Assembly (NCBI GenBank): GCA_029240245.1
Contig: JARBTJ010000007.1
Location: 1-64,000, forward strand
DNA from: Herbinix sp.
GTDB taxonomy: Bacteria; Bacillota; Clostridia; Lachnospirales; Lachnospiraceae
Direction: 5' to 3'
Length of the DNA: 64,000 bases
In this document: positions 1 through 9,397 of the stretch, one piece after another
Layout of the letters: each line of letters begins with the position of its first letter
How positions within the stretch are numbered: the stretch's first letter is position 1
Translations under genes and position numbers: made by a program
Notes under the pieces: generated by a model
What the model saw: the letters and a program-made list of their open reading frames with translations, nothing else
Told to the model about the DNA's origin: nothing
The model's database searches: none

Positions 1-1
1 A

Positions 2-223
2 ATTCATCAGATAGTAATGGAAATGAAATATAACAGTTACAATACAAGTGAATACGATGTTCATCATATACATAATACCTTTGATAATAGGTATAAAAGA
101 ATGATTGCATTGACTAAGTCTGATCATCGTAAGATACATGCAAGTGAAAAAAAAGAGGGTATTAGTAGAAAGGATTTACTTAATGTTGATTCAATTCATA
201 AATTAGTTGAAGTGTTAAGATAG
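2..223 (+). CDS. HNH endonuclease-like protein, C-terminal part (5' end outside window)
   Basis: The reading frame is open from the window edge with no stop, so the gene starts upstream; the ATG at 17 is probably internal. The visible part has the pattern VHHIHNTFDN, then MIALTKSDHRKIHA, which matches the His-His, Asn and His spacing of HNH nuclease cores (metal-dependent DNA cutting). HNH proteins of this size are common in phages and integrative elements. The first half of the motif, including any zinc-binding cysteines, cannot be seen. The family call rests on the motif alone; specificity and partners are unknown. Confidence 0.5.
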   Translation: MHQIVMEMKYNSYNTSEYDVHHIHNTFDNRYKRMIALTKSDHRKIHASEKKEGISRKDLLNVDSIHKLVEVLR

Positions 224-326
224 TACCTACTTATAAGATTGATGTTATATATATATGGAAACGAAAATCCCATGTATCATCAGTCTTTTCACAAGTACAC
301 TTATGAAGAAAGCGAGGAAATAGCAT

Positions 327-986
327 ATGGAAGAGATCACAGATTATCCTGTATGTGCAGAATATTTAAAGAAGCTGTACTGGATTTTAAATGACAAGTA
401 CTTTGAGGGTAAGCTTACTGACATAATAATTACCATTCAAGATAAAGCAGGTACGTTTGGTCACTTCAGTCTCGGCAAAGTATGGAAAATTGAGAATGTA
501 GGAGAGCGGCATGAAATTAATATTTGTTCTACACATCTCAATAGGCCAATTAAGGGTGTCATCAGCACACTGCTTCATGAAATGACTCACTACTACGACT
601 TTTTGAATGGCATTAAAGATGTGAGTGCAAACGGAGTATACCATAATAAGGAATTCAAGACAGCTGCAGAAGCTAGAGGACTCTTGATAAGTAAACACCC
701 TCGGTACGGTTGGACAATAACAGAGCCTTCTCCGGAACTGATTGCATGGATTGAACAGATGGGCTTTGTAGATGTAGCTTTATACCGTAAGGGAGCTGAT
801 GCTGGTAGTGGTGGTGGAATTGGCGGTACTGGTGGTGGAGAAGAGGGCGGTATTCCTGGGGGAGAGGGTAAGAAAAAATCCAGTACCCGAAAGTACAGAT
901 GTCCATGCGGTGTTGGCATACGTGCTACTAAGGATGTTTTAGTGATCTGTGGATGCTGTGGGGGTATATTTGAAAAGGTAGACTAA
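327..986 (+). CDS. SprT-like zinc metalloprotease domain protein
   Basis: This 219-residue protein has the HExxH zinc site HEMTHYYD at about residues 84-91, inside a domain resembling SprT/Spartan-type metalloproteases. A glycine-rich linker follows (about 157-180), then a C-terminal zinc-ribbon-like segment with CPCG near 192 and CGCC near 210. SprT-like proteins with a C-terminal zinc ribbon are frequent on conjugative elements and phages, where their substrates are mostly unknown; Spartan relatives act on DNA-bound proteins. The ATG at 327 follows a GAGGAAA ribosome site. It is followed by a clear terminator, so it is probably transcribed alone. Confidence 0.75.
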   Translation: MEEITDYPVCAEYLKKLYWILNDKYFEGKLTDIIITIQDKAGTFGHFSLGKVWKIENVGERHEINICSTHLNRPIKGVISTLLHEMTHYYDFLNGIKDVSANGVYHNKEFKTAAEARGLLISKHPRYGWTITEPSPELIAWIEQMGFVDVALYRKGADAGSGGGIGGTGGGEEGGIPGGEGKKKSSTRKYRCPCGVGIRATKDVLVICGCCGGIFEKVD

Positions 987-1034
987 AAAATTGAGCTGGT
1001 GGGATCAGTTACCCTGTCCGGCTCAATTTTTTTG
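985..1034 (+). terminator. Intrinsic terminator after the SprT-like gene
   Basis: Inverted repeat with arms AAATTGAGC and GCTCAATTT, extended by CTGG/CCGG, followed by a run of seven T. It starts at the stop codon of the SprT-like gene. Confidence 0.8.
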
Positions 1035-1161
1035 CGACAAACTCTACAAAATATTAAGCCTATATTCTTGCAGTCACACCACAGTCAGAATGTAGCATAA
1101 GCGTTAGAATAAGAGTGTAAATAGCAAGGAGTTATTCATTATAATTGAAAGGATGAAAAAT

Positions 1162-1860
1162 ATGACTAAAAAAGAGAAGTTATTGCAGGAAGTTAAGAAA
1201 ATGGCTACAAGGGAAGAAACAAGCGATATGAATGAGACAGAAAGTAACGATACGAAAAGCAACCTGACGGTAAATGATACCGTAGCGGAGGAAGTAGGTA
1301 CAGCGGAGGATACGGTAGTGAAGCAAGATGGTAAAACAGCTGATAAGGCAGAGGATAAGAAAGAGCATAAGGAGATGGGGACGACAACTTCGGAAACGGC
1401 TGATTTTGAAATTAATATCAAGTTGACGGAAGAAAGTAGCACAGATCGCAAGCAAACAGCAGGAGAAATGCAATTCAGCAGTACCTCGCAGGAGATTAGA
1501 AAGCGTATTGAAGAACTGCTGAAGAATGGAGAAAGTTACAGCAAGAAGCTTATAACGGAGCATCTGAATATGACTGTCACAGGAGGTTATAGTGAAGCGT
1601 GTCTGATTAATGTATTAAGGAACATGGTTGCCGATGGCTCTCTGATGCAGATAGAGAGAGGAAGTTATATGCAGGGCACAGGATACTTCCGATCAAGGCT
1701 ATACAAGTATATGTCAGCTACCAGAAGTGGAATGAAGAAAGCATGCACCTTAAATGCTTCCGAGATGGAAGAAGCTGATTTTGAAATTATAGTGCATATC
1801 AAGGCAATTGAGAAGAACATGGATTTGTTAATGGAAGTCCTGGAGCGTGCAGGAGCATAG
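1162..1860 (+). CDS. Unknown protein with acidic N-terminus and winged-helix-like domain
   Basis: About 232 residues from the ATG at 1162, which lies 9 bases after GAAAGG; an upstream in-frame ATG at 1153 touches that site and is less likely. Residues 1-110 are low-complexity and rich in Glu, Asp, Thr and Lys, probably disordered. Residues about 112-175 look like a winged helix (IRKRIEELLKNG, then LITEHLNMTVTGGYSE, then LRNMVADGSLMQIERG). The tail has a short amphipathic helix (AIEKNMDLLMEVLERAG) that could mediate oligomerization. The phrase ADFEI occurs both before and after the winged helix. I do not recognise a named family; DNA binding is an inference. It sits between mobile-element accessory genes. 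Confidence 0.6.
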   Translation: MTKKEKLLQEVKKMATREETSDMNETESNDTKSNLTVNDTVAEEVGTAEDTVVKQDGKTADKAEDKKEHKEMGTTTSETADFEINIKLTEESSTDRKQTAGEMQFSSTSQEIRKRIEELLKNGESYSKKLITEHLNMTVTGGYSEACLINVLRNMVADGSLMQIERGSYMQGTGYFRSRLYKYMSATRSGMKKACTLNASEMEEADFEIIVHIKAIEKNMDLLMEVLERAGA

Positions 1861-1890
1861 ATAAATAAGCATATGGATATTATTAACTGA

Positions 1891-1914
1891 GGTCATCGGC
1901 ATTAGTCGGTGACC
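1891..1914 (+). other. Short stem-loop upstream of the DUF5688 gene
   Basis: Arms GGTCATCG and CGGTGACC pair over eight bases with one G-T pair and an 8-base loop. It lies 30 bases after the previous stop and just before the next ribosome site. There is no clear T run, so it may be a weak terminator or a leader hairpin. Confidence 0.35.
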
Positions 1915-1944
1915 TTCCACATTTTAACGGAGGATAATGATAGT

Positions 1945-2934
1945 ATGGATAGAGATATGAATAAACTGGAGTTTGCTGAAGCAGTATGTATTATAATACA
2001 AGAAATAATAGGAGATCAATATAAGGTGCGATATGCTGATCTCTTAAAGAATAACAACATAAGGAAGATAGGCATTGACATTCTGTTTCCTAATGAGGTT
2101 ATCGCACCGCTCTTATATATTGAGGATTATTATGAAAGTTATATCAATGGATGTGATCTTTTGGATATTGCATATCAGATATTAAAGCAATATACAGAGC
2201 AAGAGGGTAGGTCAGCAATACATCATATCGTATTGGAAAATCAGATGGATATAGCCGGCATGATATCAGATACGGATAAGCTTAAAGATCGTATCAGAAG
2301 CCATGTAACAATCCGTTTGGTGAACCGGGAGAAAAATAGTAAGCTTCTTGAAACGATACCCCATCGGTCATGGTTGGATATGGCGGTTATCTATCTGATT
2401 ATCTTAATAAGTGATGATAAGGAGATGGGTAGCATAAGAGTAACTCATGAATTGCTAAAGAGAATAGGTATGGAAGTAGAGGAATTACATCAACTAGCAA
2501 TGAGGAATACTCCGGTTCTGTTACCGGAAACGTTGCGAAACATGGGAGAGGTTTTAAAGGCAGGATTAAAGGATCAATTTGATATACCTGATTTGATAGA
2601 CATGGATAATATACTAGATGCGATGTTGACAGAAAGAAGTTTAGAAAATGAGATGTATGTATTATCGAATAAGAATGGCACAAATGGAGCTAGTGTAATT
2701 TATTACGATGGCATACTGGAAAGGGTATCAGACTATTTTCAGACTGGTTTTTTTATACTACCGAGCAGTATTCATGAGTGTATCATAGTACCCGAGAGAA
2801 AGATTAGCTTTTCTCCGGAGGCTCTAAAGAAGATGGTAAAGGAAGTAAATGCGGAACAGGTACAGGAAGAAGAGATATTGAGCAATAATGTTTATTATTA
2901 TAGCAGTAGTGAAAAGAAAATAAGTATTAGTTAG
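1945..2934 (+). CDS. DUF5688 family protein
   Basis: This 329-residue protein matches the pattern of the DUF5688 family, which is often present in several copies in gut Firmicutes and on their mobile elements: an N-terminal helical part, a central segment like LDMAVIYLIILISDDKEMGS, then LAMRNTPVLLPETLRNM, and a C-terminal stretch like MYVLSNKNGTNGASVIYYDG followed by FILPSSIHECIIVP. No catalytic residues are established and the function is unknown. The start was moved to ATG 1945, which follows CGGAGG at 1928-1933; the longer frame from GTG 1909 lacks a ribosome site. No signal peptide or membrane segment is visible. Confidence 0.7.
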   Translation: MDRDMNKLEFAEAVCIIIQEIIGDQYKVRYADLLKNNNIRKIGIDILFPNEVIAPLLYIEDYYESYINGCDLLDIAYQILKQYTEQEGRSAIHHIVLENQMDIAGMISDTDKLKDRIRSHVTIRLVNREKNSKLLETIPHRSWLDMAVIYLIILISDDKEMGSIRVTHELLKRIGMEVEELHQLAMRNTPVLLPETLRNMGEVLKAGLKDQFDIPDLIDMDNILDAMLTERSLENEMYVLSNKNGTNGASVIYYDGILERVSDYFQTGFFILPSSIHECIIVPERKISFSPEALKKMVKEVNAEQVQEEEILSNNVYYYSSSEKKISIS

Positions 2935-3003
2935 AAACATAAAAGTAATACATCATGATACAGACAAAAAGAAGCAGGATTCACTTTGATGTGGTTCCTG
3001 CTT

Positions 3004-3204
3004 CTAATCTTCTGATATTAGTACAATATCCTGTATTTGACAATGTAATGTAAGGCATAAGCGTTCAAGTGTCTGAAGTGTTACATTTTGATTATGTTTG
3101 AGCTTATGGACGATTTTAGGGTCAATATTATGTTTATGTATAAGGGTGTAAGTGGTTTCATCTTTAATTTTTAAAGTATGCCATAGTGGCGAATAAGAAA
3201 TCAT
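3004..3204 (-). CDS. Small XRE/Cro-type helix-turn-helix regulator
   Basis: A 66-residue protein consisting of a single Cro/C1-type DNA-binding domain: MISYSPLWHTLKIKDETTYT, then HNIDPKIVHKLKHNQNVTLQ, then TLERLCLTLHCQIQDIV. This layout (PLW.TL, THxLI, L..L..N..., L..LC..L.C...DI) is typical of small YozG-like regulators that hold integrative elements or toxin-antitoxin genes in check. The start at 3204 follows a strong GGAGGAGT site on the minus strand; the longer frame upstream has none. It is divergent from the large secreted protein at 3348, whose promoter it could control (inference). Confidence 0.75.
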   Translation of the reverse strand: MISYSPLWHTLKIKDETTYTLIHKHNIDPKIVHKLKHNQNVTLQTLERLCLTLHCQIQDIVLISED

Positions 3205-3347
3205 AATAGTACTCCTCCATACAAGTATTATATGGAAGGTAGTCATGAATGAATATACTGACGATAGACACTATATTTATTGCAGTAAATTATAAAATAT
3301 GGTAAAATTGTGAAATAAATACCAAAGCTAATAAGGAGATAGGGAAA

Positions 3348-5528
3348 ATGCATAAAGCAGAAGAATTTATAAAGAGAGGCTTAATCATAGGCTTAGCTGT
3401 ACTGACATTGGGTGGGATATTTGCACCTGCAATGCCAGCAACTACAGTTTATGCTGAAACGATCACATCACAGATGGCGAGGTACTCGGTATCTGATTTC
3501 CATTTCAAAGGGAACGTTGATGGACATACCACAGGCATTGAAATAAAGAATGAAAAGGATTGGGAGTATATAACCTCAGATGATATAATCACATCACTGT
3601 CACTGCCAATGGGGTACGCTAATCCAGGGTATGTAAAAGGCTCAGAAGATGCTGCAAAGGCTGTAAATAACTATTATTATATAGGAACAATAATATATAA
3701 TGATACGTTAAGTGCAGGTAATAATGGTACTTATAACACCTCAAGTCTATCAGACAGCAGTAAAGCTGATTGTGATACATTATATAAATTATATAATGAT
3801 AACTATGGTGAGTACCAAGACTGTGGCTATTCAGTTAAAGACAGCAAAGAATATGCAGAAACAGCTATGGTAAAACAAGGTTGTAAGCAGAACATGAAAG
3901 ACCTGCCGCTGATATATGCAATAATAACAGGGAAACAGTTTGACTATAAAGCATGGGTTAATAGCGGTGTATCTAGTGCTAAAAATTACTCCACATATAA
4001 AATGCCATCCGCAACAACAACTCCAGCAGTTAAGCAAGGTAAGCTAAGTAATTATGCAACCAAAGTATCTGCAACCTCTTCCAATACAGGGGTAGCTACT
4101 ACTTATGCAACGATAGTAAACGGTGAGGCTAGAGTTTATGTTAAGGGAACAGCTAGAGGAAATTCTGATATCACCGTAAAGACCACATTAAATGATGGAC
4201 AAACAATATCCTATAAAACAAAAGTTACGATAACCACTGCGGGGTCTCCAATATCCTATGAAACCTCAGTCAATCCATTATCTTATGCAGGTTACTGTAT
4301 CCAGAAAGACACCGCTAATTGGTTGGGTTACTTATCTAAGTTTGGCAACTACTACTCAAATAGTCAGTTCATAGGTGACTCTACTATATACAACCAAACT
4401 GGTACAGTAGATGTCCTCTCTGTAGACCCCCACCCATCAGCAGACCCAAATGCTGGATACTATAATGGTTCAGTTGACTTCTATAAATTCAATTATGCAG
4501 ATACTTCAGAGTTCATGTATAATTTCTTAGACTCAAAAGGAATATTCGCAATGGCAGCCTCTGGTCAATATACACAATACCATGTTTACTCCACTGCATT
4601 ACAAGCAATACTAGAGCAGGATGATTATAACATTGATAACGGATTAAGACCAGAAAAAAATGAACCATCTGACCATTACACACTAGAGGGCATGTTAAAT
4701 GGTAGGAACATGGACTGTGGTGATGAAGCTGCAATCGCCGCAGGGGTAGCTAAGCTATTAGGTATTCCGTACTACACAACATCAATATCAAACGACGTTA
4801 AATGTATGGTTGTGTTAGATGGAAAAATATATAATGCATCTGCAGATATTATACATGAAAATAACCAGAGATATAACACACCAATTAGAATATTATCAAA
4901 TTACAATGTATTAAACAATGCATCCTTAAAAGATTTAGCTTCTGGCAAGTACAAGTTAACCATTAAGGCAGACTCATCCAATGGTAACATTGGAGCATTC
5001 TACAAAGTAACTGACACTTACGAAGCAGGTCGTTTCCAATATGGTATAGACGCATCCTCAATTAAAGTAGATACCAGCTATGGGTTATTAAAATCTGGTA
5101 TAGGTGACACGAGAATGATAACGTTCCATTCGGGCATTAGTCCACAATGGCAGAACAATATAAACAATGCTATAACATTCCGTTATAGTGTGCCATACAT
5201 GGAAAAGACATTCTTCGGTTCTCTGAAGTTGAAGTCCACAACACAATTAAATCTGGTTAACTCAGATTGGAGCGATTGGACAATTAAGACTTCATCCTCT
5301 AAGATAGCCGCAGTAACAACTACTGGTAAAATTACAGTGACAGGTAAAGGAACAGCCACTATAACCTTGACACATAAAACAATAAAAGGTTTATCCATCA
5401 AGGTAATGGTATCCACATCCTCAGTATCCGCATCTACAGCCAAGTCAAAGACCGGTACATTCTATACTGGAAATGATGGAGTTTATGGAGAAGGACAGCA
5501 AGTATTAGATGGCAATTATAAGAGATAA
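3348..5528 (+). CDS. Large secreted protein with Ig-like segments and a degenerate transglutaminase-like core
   Basis: 726 residues. The N-terminus is a Sec signal (RGLIIGLAVLTLGGIFAPAM, probable cleavage after VYA). Two stretches resemble bacterial Ig-like (Big2) folds: about residues 225-300 (SNTGVATTYATIVNG, then TVKTTLNDGQTISYKTKV) and about 625-705 (SSKIAAVTTTGKITVTGKGT). Between them, NMDCGDEAAIAAGVAKLLGI has the Cys457 and hydrophobic pattern of transglutaminase-like cysteine domains, but the His expected before the following strand is Lys485 (KCMVVLDGKIYNASADI). The enzyme may therefore be inactive or only a fold. It is probably a cell-surface or secreted accessory protein of the mobile element. 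The ribosome site AAGGAGA precedes ATG 3348, and a terminator follows. Confidence 0.65.
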   Translation: MHKAEEFIKRGLIIGLAVLTLGGIFAPAMPATTVYAETITSQMARYSVSDFHFKGNVDGHTTGIEIKNEKDWEYITSDDIITSLSLPMGYANPGYVKGSEDAAKAVNNYYYIGTIIYNDTLSAGNNGTYNTSSLSDSSKADCDTLYKLYNDNYGEYQDCGYSVKDSKEYAETAMVKQGCKQNMKDLPLIYAIITGKQFDYKAWVNSGVSSAKNYSTYKMPSATTTPAVKQGKLSNYATKVSATSSNTGVATTYATIVNGEARVYVKGTARGNSDITVKTTLNDGQTISYKTKVTITTAGSPISYETSVNPLSYAGYCIQKDTANWLGYLSKFGNYYSNSQFIGDSTIYNQTGTVDVLSVDPHPSADPNAGYYNGSVDFYKFNYADTSEFMYNFLDSKGIFAMAASGQYTQYHVYSTALQAILEQDDYNIDNGLRPEKNEPSDHYTLEGMLNGRNMDCGDEAAIAAGVAKLLGIPYYTTSISNDVKCMVVLDGKIYNASADIIHENNQRYNTPIRILSNYNVLNNASLKDLASGKYKLTIKADSSNGNIGAFYKVTDTYEAGRFQYGIDASSIKVDTSYGLLKSGIGDTRMITFHSGISPQWQNNINNAITFRYSVPYMEKTFFGSLKLKSTTQLNLVNSDWSDWTIKTSSSKIAAVTTTGKITVTGKGTATITLTHKTIKGLSIKVMVSTSSVSASTAKSKTGTFYTGNDGVYGEGQQVLDGNYKR

Positions 5529-5533
5529 TTCCA

Positions 5534-5575
5534 ATAGGAGTGCATAGTTTAACAGCTAGGTACTCCTATATTTTT
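5534..5575 (+). terminator. Intrinsic terminator after the secreted protein gene
   Basis: Perfect arms ATAGGAGT (5534-5541) and ACTCCTAT (5562-5569), followed by A and TTTTT. Confidence 0.8.
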
Positions 5576-6728
5576 ATGGTCTGAACTATAATAAGAGCAT
5601 GATCTACAATCATTATTATGTTGGGTTAATAGATATGCTTTAACTGAGAATAAGGCATAAAGAAGGAACTATCTGAAGTGAGCGGATATAGCAAACATAT
5701 TGAGTCATACAGTAGAAAAATAAGGTCTGATGCGTAAGCAAAGATGAAGAAATGAACAGATGGATAGATTGGTTCACTACATGAATTAATATCGATACTG
5801 ATGCTAACTCATATTGAAAGATGGATAGTTTGAAAGATTAACAGATAACAGGCTGATGGAACTAGTAAGTAGTATCAATTGACTGGATAGCAGTTAATAA
5901 CAACAGAACGGAATAATACAGATGGACTATCATATGATTTGGATGATATAAGATAATGATTACATTTGCGTATGGAAATAGAAAATTGGAACAGGGTGGA
6001 ATTTATAGTATGAGCAGATGGAAAGATGGATTGATAGAGTATAAATGATATATGTTTGATAGAAGAAGAGGTAGTACAGTAGAATTATTAATTATGCCAT
6101 TATGTTAAACTTATGAGCAGCTTACAAGATTGGGATTTTTAAATAAACAGTAAGATGGAAAAGTACGGCTGTTAGCATTTTTACATGGGCTTAAAATATA
6201 AGTTTCCTGCTCTCTTAATAATTTATAAGCATTTAGAAAAATAATAAACAGAAATACAAAATTCTCAAATTCTCATAAATTTTGCTAATTACATCCTATC
6301 ATTTCTCAGTACTGTTTTATTTTCCTAACCTCCTCCTACCGATTAATTTTGTGATTAATTATTAATTTAATAGACATATTAGAGGCTAAATATACTGTGT
6401 GTGAAAATTCTCAAATTCTCACAGTTTTTAATATTTACATCATACATTTCTTCGTTTCTGTTACATTTTCCTCTCCCCCCTTCTCTGTTGATTTAGAGAG
6501 TTAGCTTTTGGATGGGTACTGTAGGAAACTATAATATGCTTTCATTATAATAACCTACTTGTAGATTGTCAATCATGATGAAAGGCTGTCTTTTAGTACT
6601 TGGTCAGCTTTACAGTGTGCCATACTGGAACAATGGGAGGGTAGAGAGAATATGAAAGTTGATAAAAGTCATTATTTAATTAAAAAAAAAACAGCGGAAT
6701 CAGCTAGTCAGCATTCGTGTTATTAAGC
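5576..6728. other. Long gene-free stretch in the mobile element
   Basis: No frame of convincing length or codon pattern was found on either strand. The left two thirds are purine-rich, with the words AGATGGA and TGGATAG recurring at irregular spacing, which may be decayed coding DNA. The right third (from about 6200) is very AT-rich and holds an imperfect direct repeat listed separately. This may be a degraded replication or transfer region belonging to the broken Rep gene that follows. Confidence 0.5.
6258..6490. repeat. Imperfect direct repeat, two copies about 150 bp apart
   Basis: Copy one runs about 6258-6341 and copy two about 6412-6490. Both contain AAATTCTCAAATTCTCA, then a TTTT stretch, ATTACATC or TTTACATC, ATTTCT, and CTGTT followed by TTTTCCT. 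The repeated core has itself two copies of AAATTCTCA. The position, just downstream of a broken Rep gene, makes an origin or regulatory role possible but unproven. Confidence 0.5.
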
Positions 6729-7549
6729 TTATTGAAACGGAAGTTCAAAGTCAGGCTTTTTGGATCGAACCGGCTTTGTTAAGGTTGCAACTGGCTTGAG
6801 GGGAAAGAATGTTTCATTGCATACATGGAAATGATCAAATCGTATGTGACCACAGTGCTCGGTTTTAACCCGTTTGCTATAACTTGGAACAGTGTAATGA
6901 AGACGATTCATAACAGCATAATAAGCAGCTTGATGTGTTGAATCCCATTCCTTTAAAAAGATTGATCTATTTAAGTGTAAGGATTTAAAGTGAACGGAGT
7001 AATACTGGGGAGCTTAACCGTAGAGAAGGCTACTTTTAAGTTCTTTCTAAAGTGGTTTGCAATGCCGTAAACATGACAAGTGCGTTTGACTTTCATTAAA
7101 CCATGATGCCACCATTCTCTTAAGTACATTAGGGAATCGGGAGGCAGATTAGCGATGAAGTGATAATGTACAGTATCACGTTTTTGAATAGCTACTACAC
7201 CGACATATGCAAAATCAACATAATGGACTTTAATGATTGATAAGAATTTCGTCAGCAGGTTCCTACATTCTTTTAAGTCCGTCCTATTAGAGTCAGCAAA
7301 AGTCAGCGTGACATATAAGGAATTGAATGAATTATTAATGACTAGGTTGCAGACTTCATTACATATCCTTTTTTTCTGAGCAGACAGGTTCTGTGACCGA
7401 TATACAGGATTATTGGGAGTGGTACTGGGGTGATATCCTCCTTTATTCATTGTAGAAATGTGGTAAGGTGGGATAAGATACAGTGGTTTTTCAAAGGTTG
7501 CATGTTGACTGTTATTGATGTTGAGTGTTAATTTGCCATATTCGCTCAT
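6729..7549 (-). pseudogene. Rolling-circle (HUH) replication initiator, broken by frameshift and stop
   Basis: From ATG 7549 (strong AAGGAGGT site) the protein carries the two classic Rep motifs: YVTLTF (motif 1) and HYHFIANLP (motif 2, the HUH metal site), then WWHHGLMKVKR. Family members continue into a tyrosine/lysine motif and a tail. Here the frame ends early at 6971 with unrelated residues. In another frame, downstream sequence reads PQYYSVHFKSLHLNRSIFLK and runs on to 6729, which fits the expected tail. The two parts are separated by a frame change near 7040-7055 and an in-frame TAA at 7014-7016. So the gene is very likely dead. It suggests the element or an ancestor could replicate by rolling circle. 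Confidence 0.65.
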
Positions 7550-7828
7550 ATAGGTATTACCTCCTTTTGATGTTTCCGTTATACAAACAGAAACATAGTG
7601 TTTACCTATAAAGAGACACTGCATATGTCATAAGACGCTTGCGAAATTAGAGATGCATCTTCCATAACCTATATAGTATCTGAACCGTTGACAGCTCCCA
7701 AATAAATTACGGAGTCTCATTTACTGAAGTATTTCTTGAAATATATTAAGTGCATTTAAGTTGGTGCATGAAAATAAGCAGTAATAAGAGTATAAGGTAT
7801 AATTTTTAAAAGAAGGAGGAATGAAGAT

Positions 7829-8023
7829 ATGATTGAAATGAAGCATTTACAACTCGCTGGGAGTATTAGGTGCAATGAACTGGTAGAAAATGCGACCGAG
7901 TTAGTGGCCTACAATCTGGAGATCGAAGCAAAAGGAAAGTTTAAACTAACAAATAATGACATTAAGAAAATTTTAGAAGCACTGACCGTCACTGTATTAA
8001 AAGCCGCAATTGGCTGTGATTGA
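7829..8023 (+). CDS. Small protein of unknown function (64 aa)
   Basis: A 64-residue protein preceded by a strong AAGGAGGAATG ribosome site. It has no signal peptide and no recognised motif; the second half is predicted helical (LTNNDIKKILEALTVTVLKA). It lies 22 bases upstream of another small gene with its own good ribosome site, so the two probably form an operon. A shared role in the mobile element (regulation or transfer) is only a guess. Confidence 0.55.
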   Translation: MIEMKHLQLAGSIRCNELVENATELVAYNLEIEAKGKFKLTNNDIKKILEALTVTVLKAAIGCD

Positions 8024-8045
8024 AAAATGAAAGGAGATAAAGAAC

Positions 8046-8252
8046 ATGGCTAGTGCAAAAATGAAGCTGATTGATATCAGACAGGACAGTAGTCGCAACA
8101 ACATCCAGATAGTTACATTTTTACCTACGAATACAATACTTGGAGAATTTTTTCTATCCAATAAGGCGAGTAGTACAAAGAATGCAGAACTAGTGAAAAA
8201 GATAGGTTTAGACTTCGAAAATTATCTTTTAGATATAATGAAACAGGGATAG
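8046..8252 (+). CDS. Small protein of unknown function (68 aa)
   Basis: A 68-residue protein beginning after AAAGGAGA. The sequence suggests a short beta-rich part (NNIQIVTFLPTNTILGEFFL) followed by a helix (NAELVKKIGLDFENYLLDIM). No family is recognised. It is the second gene of a two-gene unit with the 64-residue protein at 7829 and is followed by a strong terminator. Confidence 0.55.
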   Translation: MASAKMKLIDIRQDSSRNNIQIVTFLPTNTILGEFFLSNKASSTKNAELVKKIGLDFENYLLDIMKQG

Positions 8253-8262
8253 AATTCGATTA

Positions 8263-8312
8263 AGTGAAGCAGGGCAGGGTGTGAAAGCATTACTGCCCTG
8301 TTTCATTTGTAG
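8263..8312 (+). terminator. Intrinsic terminator after the two small genes
   Basis: Arms GAAGCAGGGCAG and CTGCCCTGTTTC form a long stem with one mismatch-like G-T pair, followed by ATTTG. The T run is short but the stem is strong. Confidence 0.65.
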
Positions 8313-8647
8313 GGAGAAAATAATAGGGATGATTGGATAATGGATGTAGATAAAAAAATAAAATGTCAGAAAATGAAAATGATTATGATACAAGGTTTTG
8401 AACATATCGGAGAGCAACGGTAATGTTTTATGTGATTATTAAGATTTGGATTGAATTTGAGTGTGATTAGCGAGTTTACGAGGGATTGAGAGAGTGTGTG
8501 GGATATGTGGATTGAGGTTGTATATAGAATTTACTAAGTGTACTTTATATGAAAAGAGATTGATATTCCTGGTGACTTATCTTAAACTAGTGATAAGAAA
8601 ATATAACATAATACAAAAGATAATGGGGCATAGGAGATGGTGGAAGC
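8313..8647. other. Gene-free stretch before the LRR gene
   Basis: AT-rich DNA with GTG-rich runs near 8450-8520. No ORF, repeat or clear promoter could be supported. Confidence 0.4.
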
Positions 8648-9345
8648 ATGAAGCAACAATATGACAGAGCAAAGAAGGCAATTGCTAAAGCGGATATGCT
8701 AGGGCTACCCATAGACTATAAGTTAGCACCCAATAATGAAGTAGTATTGATTGGAACGGCTGATACCAGCATAACGGAATATGCCATACCAAACTTTATA
8801 ACACGGATCGATAAGGAAGCCTTTCGAGAATGCAGGAATTTGAAGAGTATTGAGGTACCTGATTCTGTGAGAGAGATACAAAGCTGTGCCTTTGAAGAAT
8901 GCCATAGTCTTGAAAGAGTAAGTTTACCGAACGGCTTAAAGAAGATAGGATACAAGGTGTTTTATGGATGCTGTGCATTGAACGAGATTAGGATCCGGAT
9001 ACGGTGAAGAAGCTAGGTAGCTATACCTTTGCAAATTGCAGTATGCTAGAATACATAATACTACCTGACTCGCTGAAGGAGCTGTCGGATGGGATATTTT
9101 ATCGGTGCACAAAATTGAAATACTTTCCGAAAGTTTCTCAATTAAAAGTAATAGGCGATAAGGCATTTGCATATACATCTGTAATCACAGTGGAATTGCA
9201 GGAAACAATAGAAGTACTCTATGGTGAAGTATTTAAAGGATGTTATAAATTAAAGAGTATTTCCATAAAGGAAACCACAAGAGCCAATATTAAGGGGTTC
9301 TATTACTTGCGGTTGAATAATGTAAAAATAGAGTATAGACCTTAG
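8648..9345 (+). pseudogene. BspA-type leucine-rich-repeat protein, split by a one-base frameshift
   Basis: The first part (8648-9007, 119 aa) and second part (9004-9345, 113 aa) are one gene. Each has LRR_5/BspA repeats such as IDKEAFRECRNLKSIEVPDS, FEECHSLERVSLPNGLKKIG and FANCSMLEYIILPDSLKEL. The first part ends with LNEIRIRIR, where the repeat expects LNEIRIPDTVKKLGSYTF. Adding one C at the CC at 8995-8996 restores exactly that reading (ATC CCG GAT ACG GTG AAG). The repaired product would be about 232 residues, without a signal peptide. BspA-type repeats usually mediate protein binding. The frameshift could be a real mutation or a base-calling error. Confidence 0.8.
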
Positions 9346-9363
9346 TGATATGGAAAAGAGATG

Positions 9364-9397
9364 AAGCGGCAGGAGCAAATTCCGGCTGCTTTTTTTG
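9364..9397 (+). terminator. Intrinsic terminator after the LRR gene
   Basis: Arms AAGCGGCAGGA and TCCGGCTGCTT pair with one mismatch and one G-T, with a 6-base loop, followed by a T run to 9396. Confidence 0.75.

Noticed and set aside
593-919. Antisense ORF rich in Pro/Ser opposite the glycine-rich linker of the SprT-like gene
   Set aside because: It is the mirror of the Gly-rich codons on the plus strand, has no ribosome site and no known motif.
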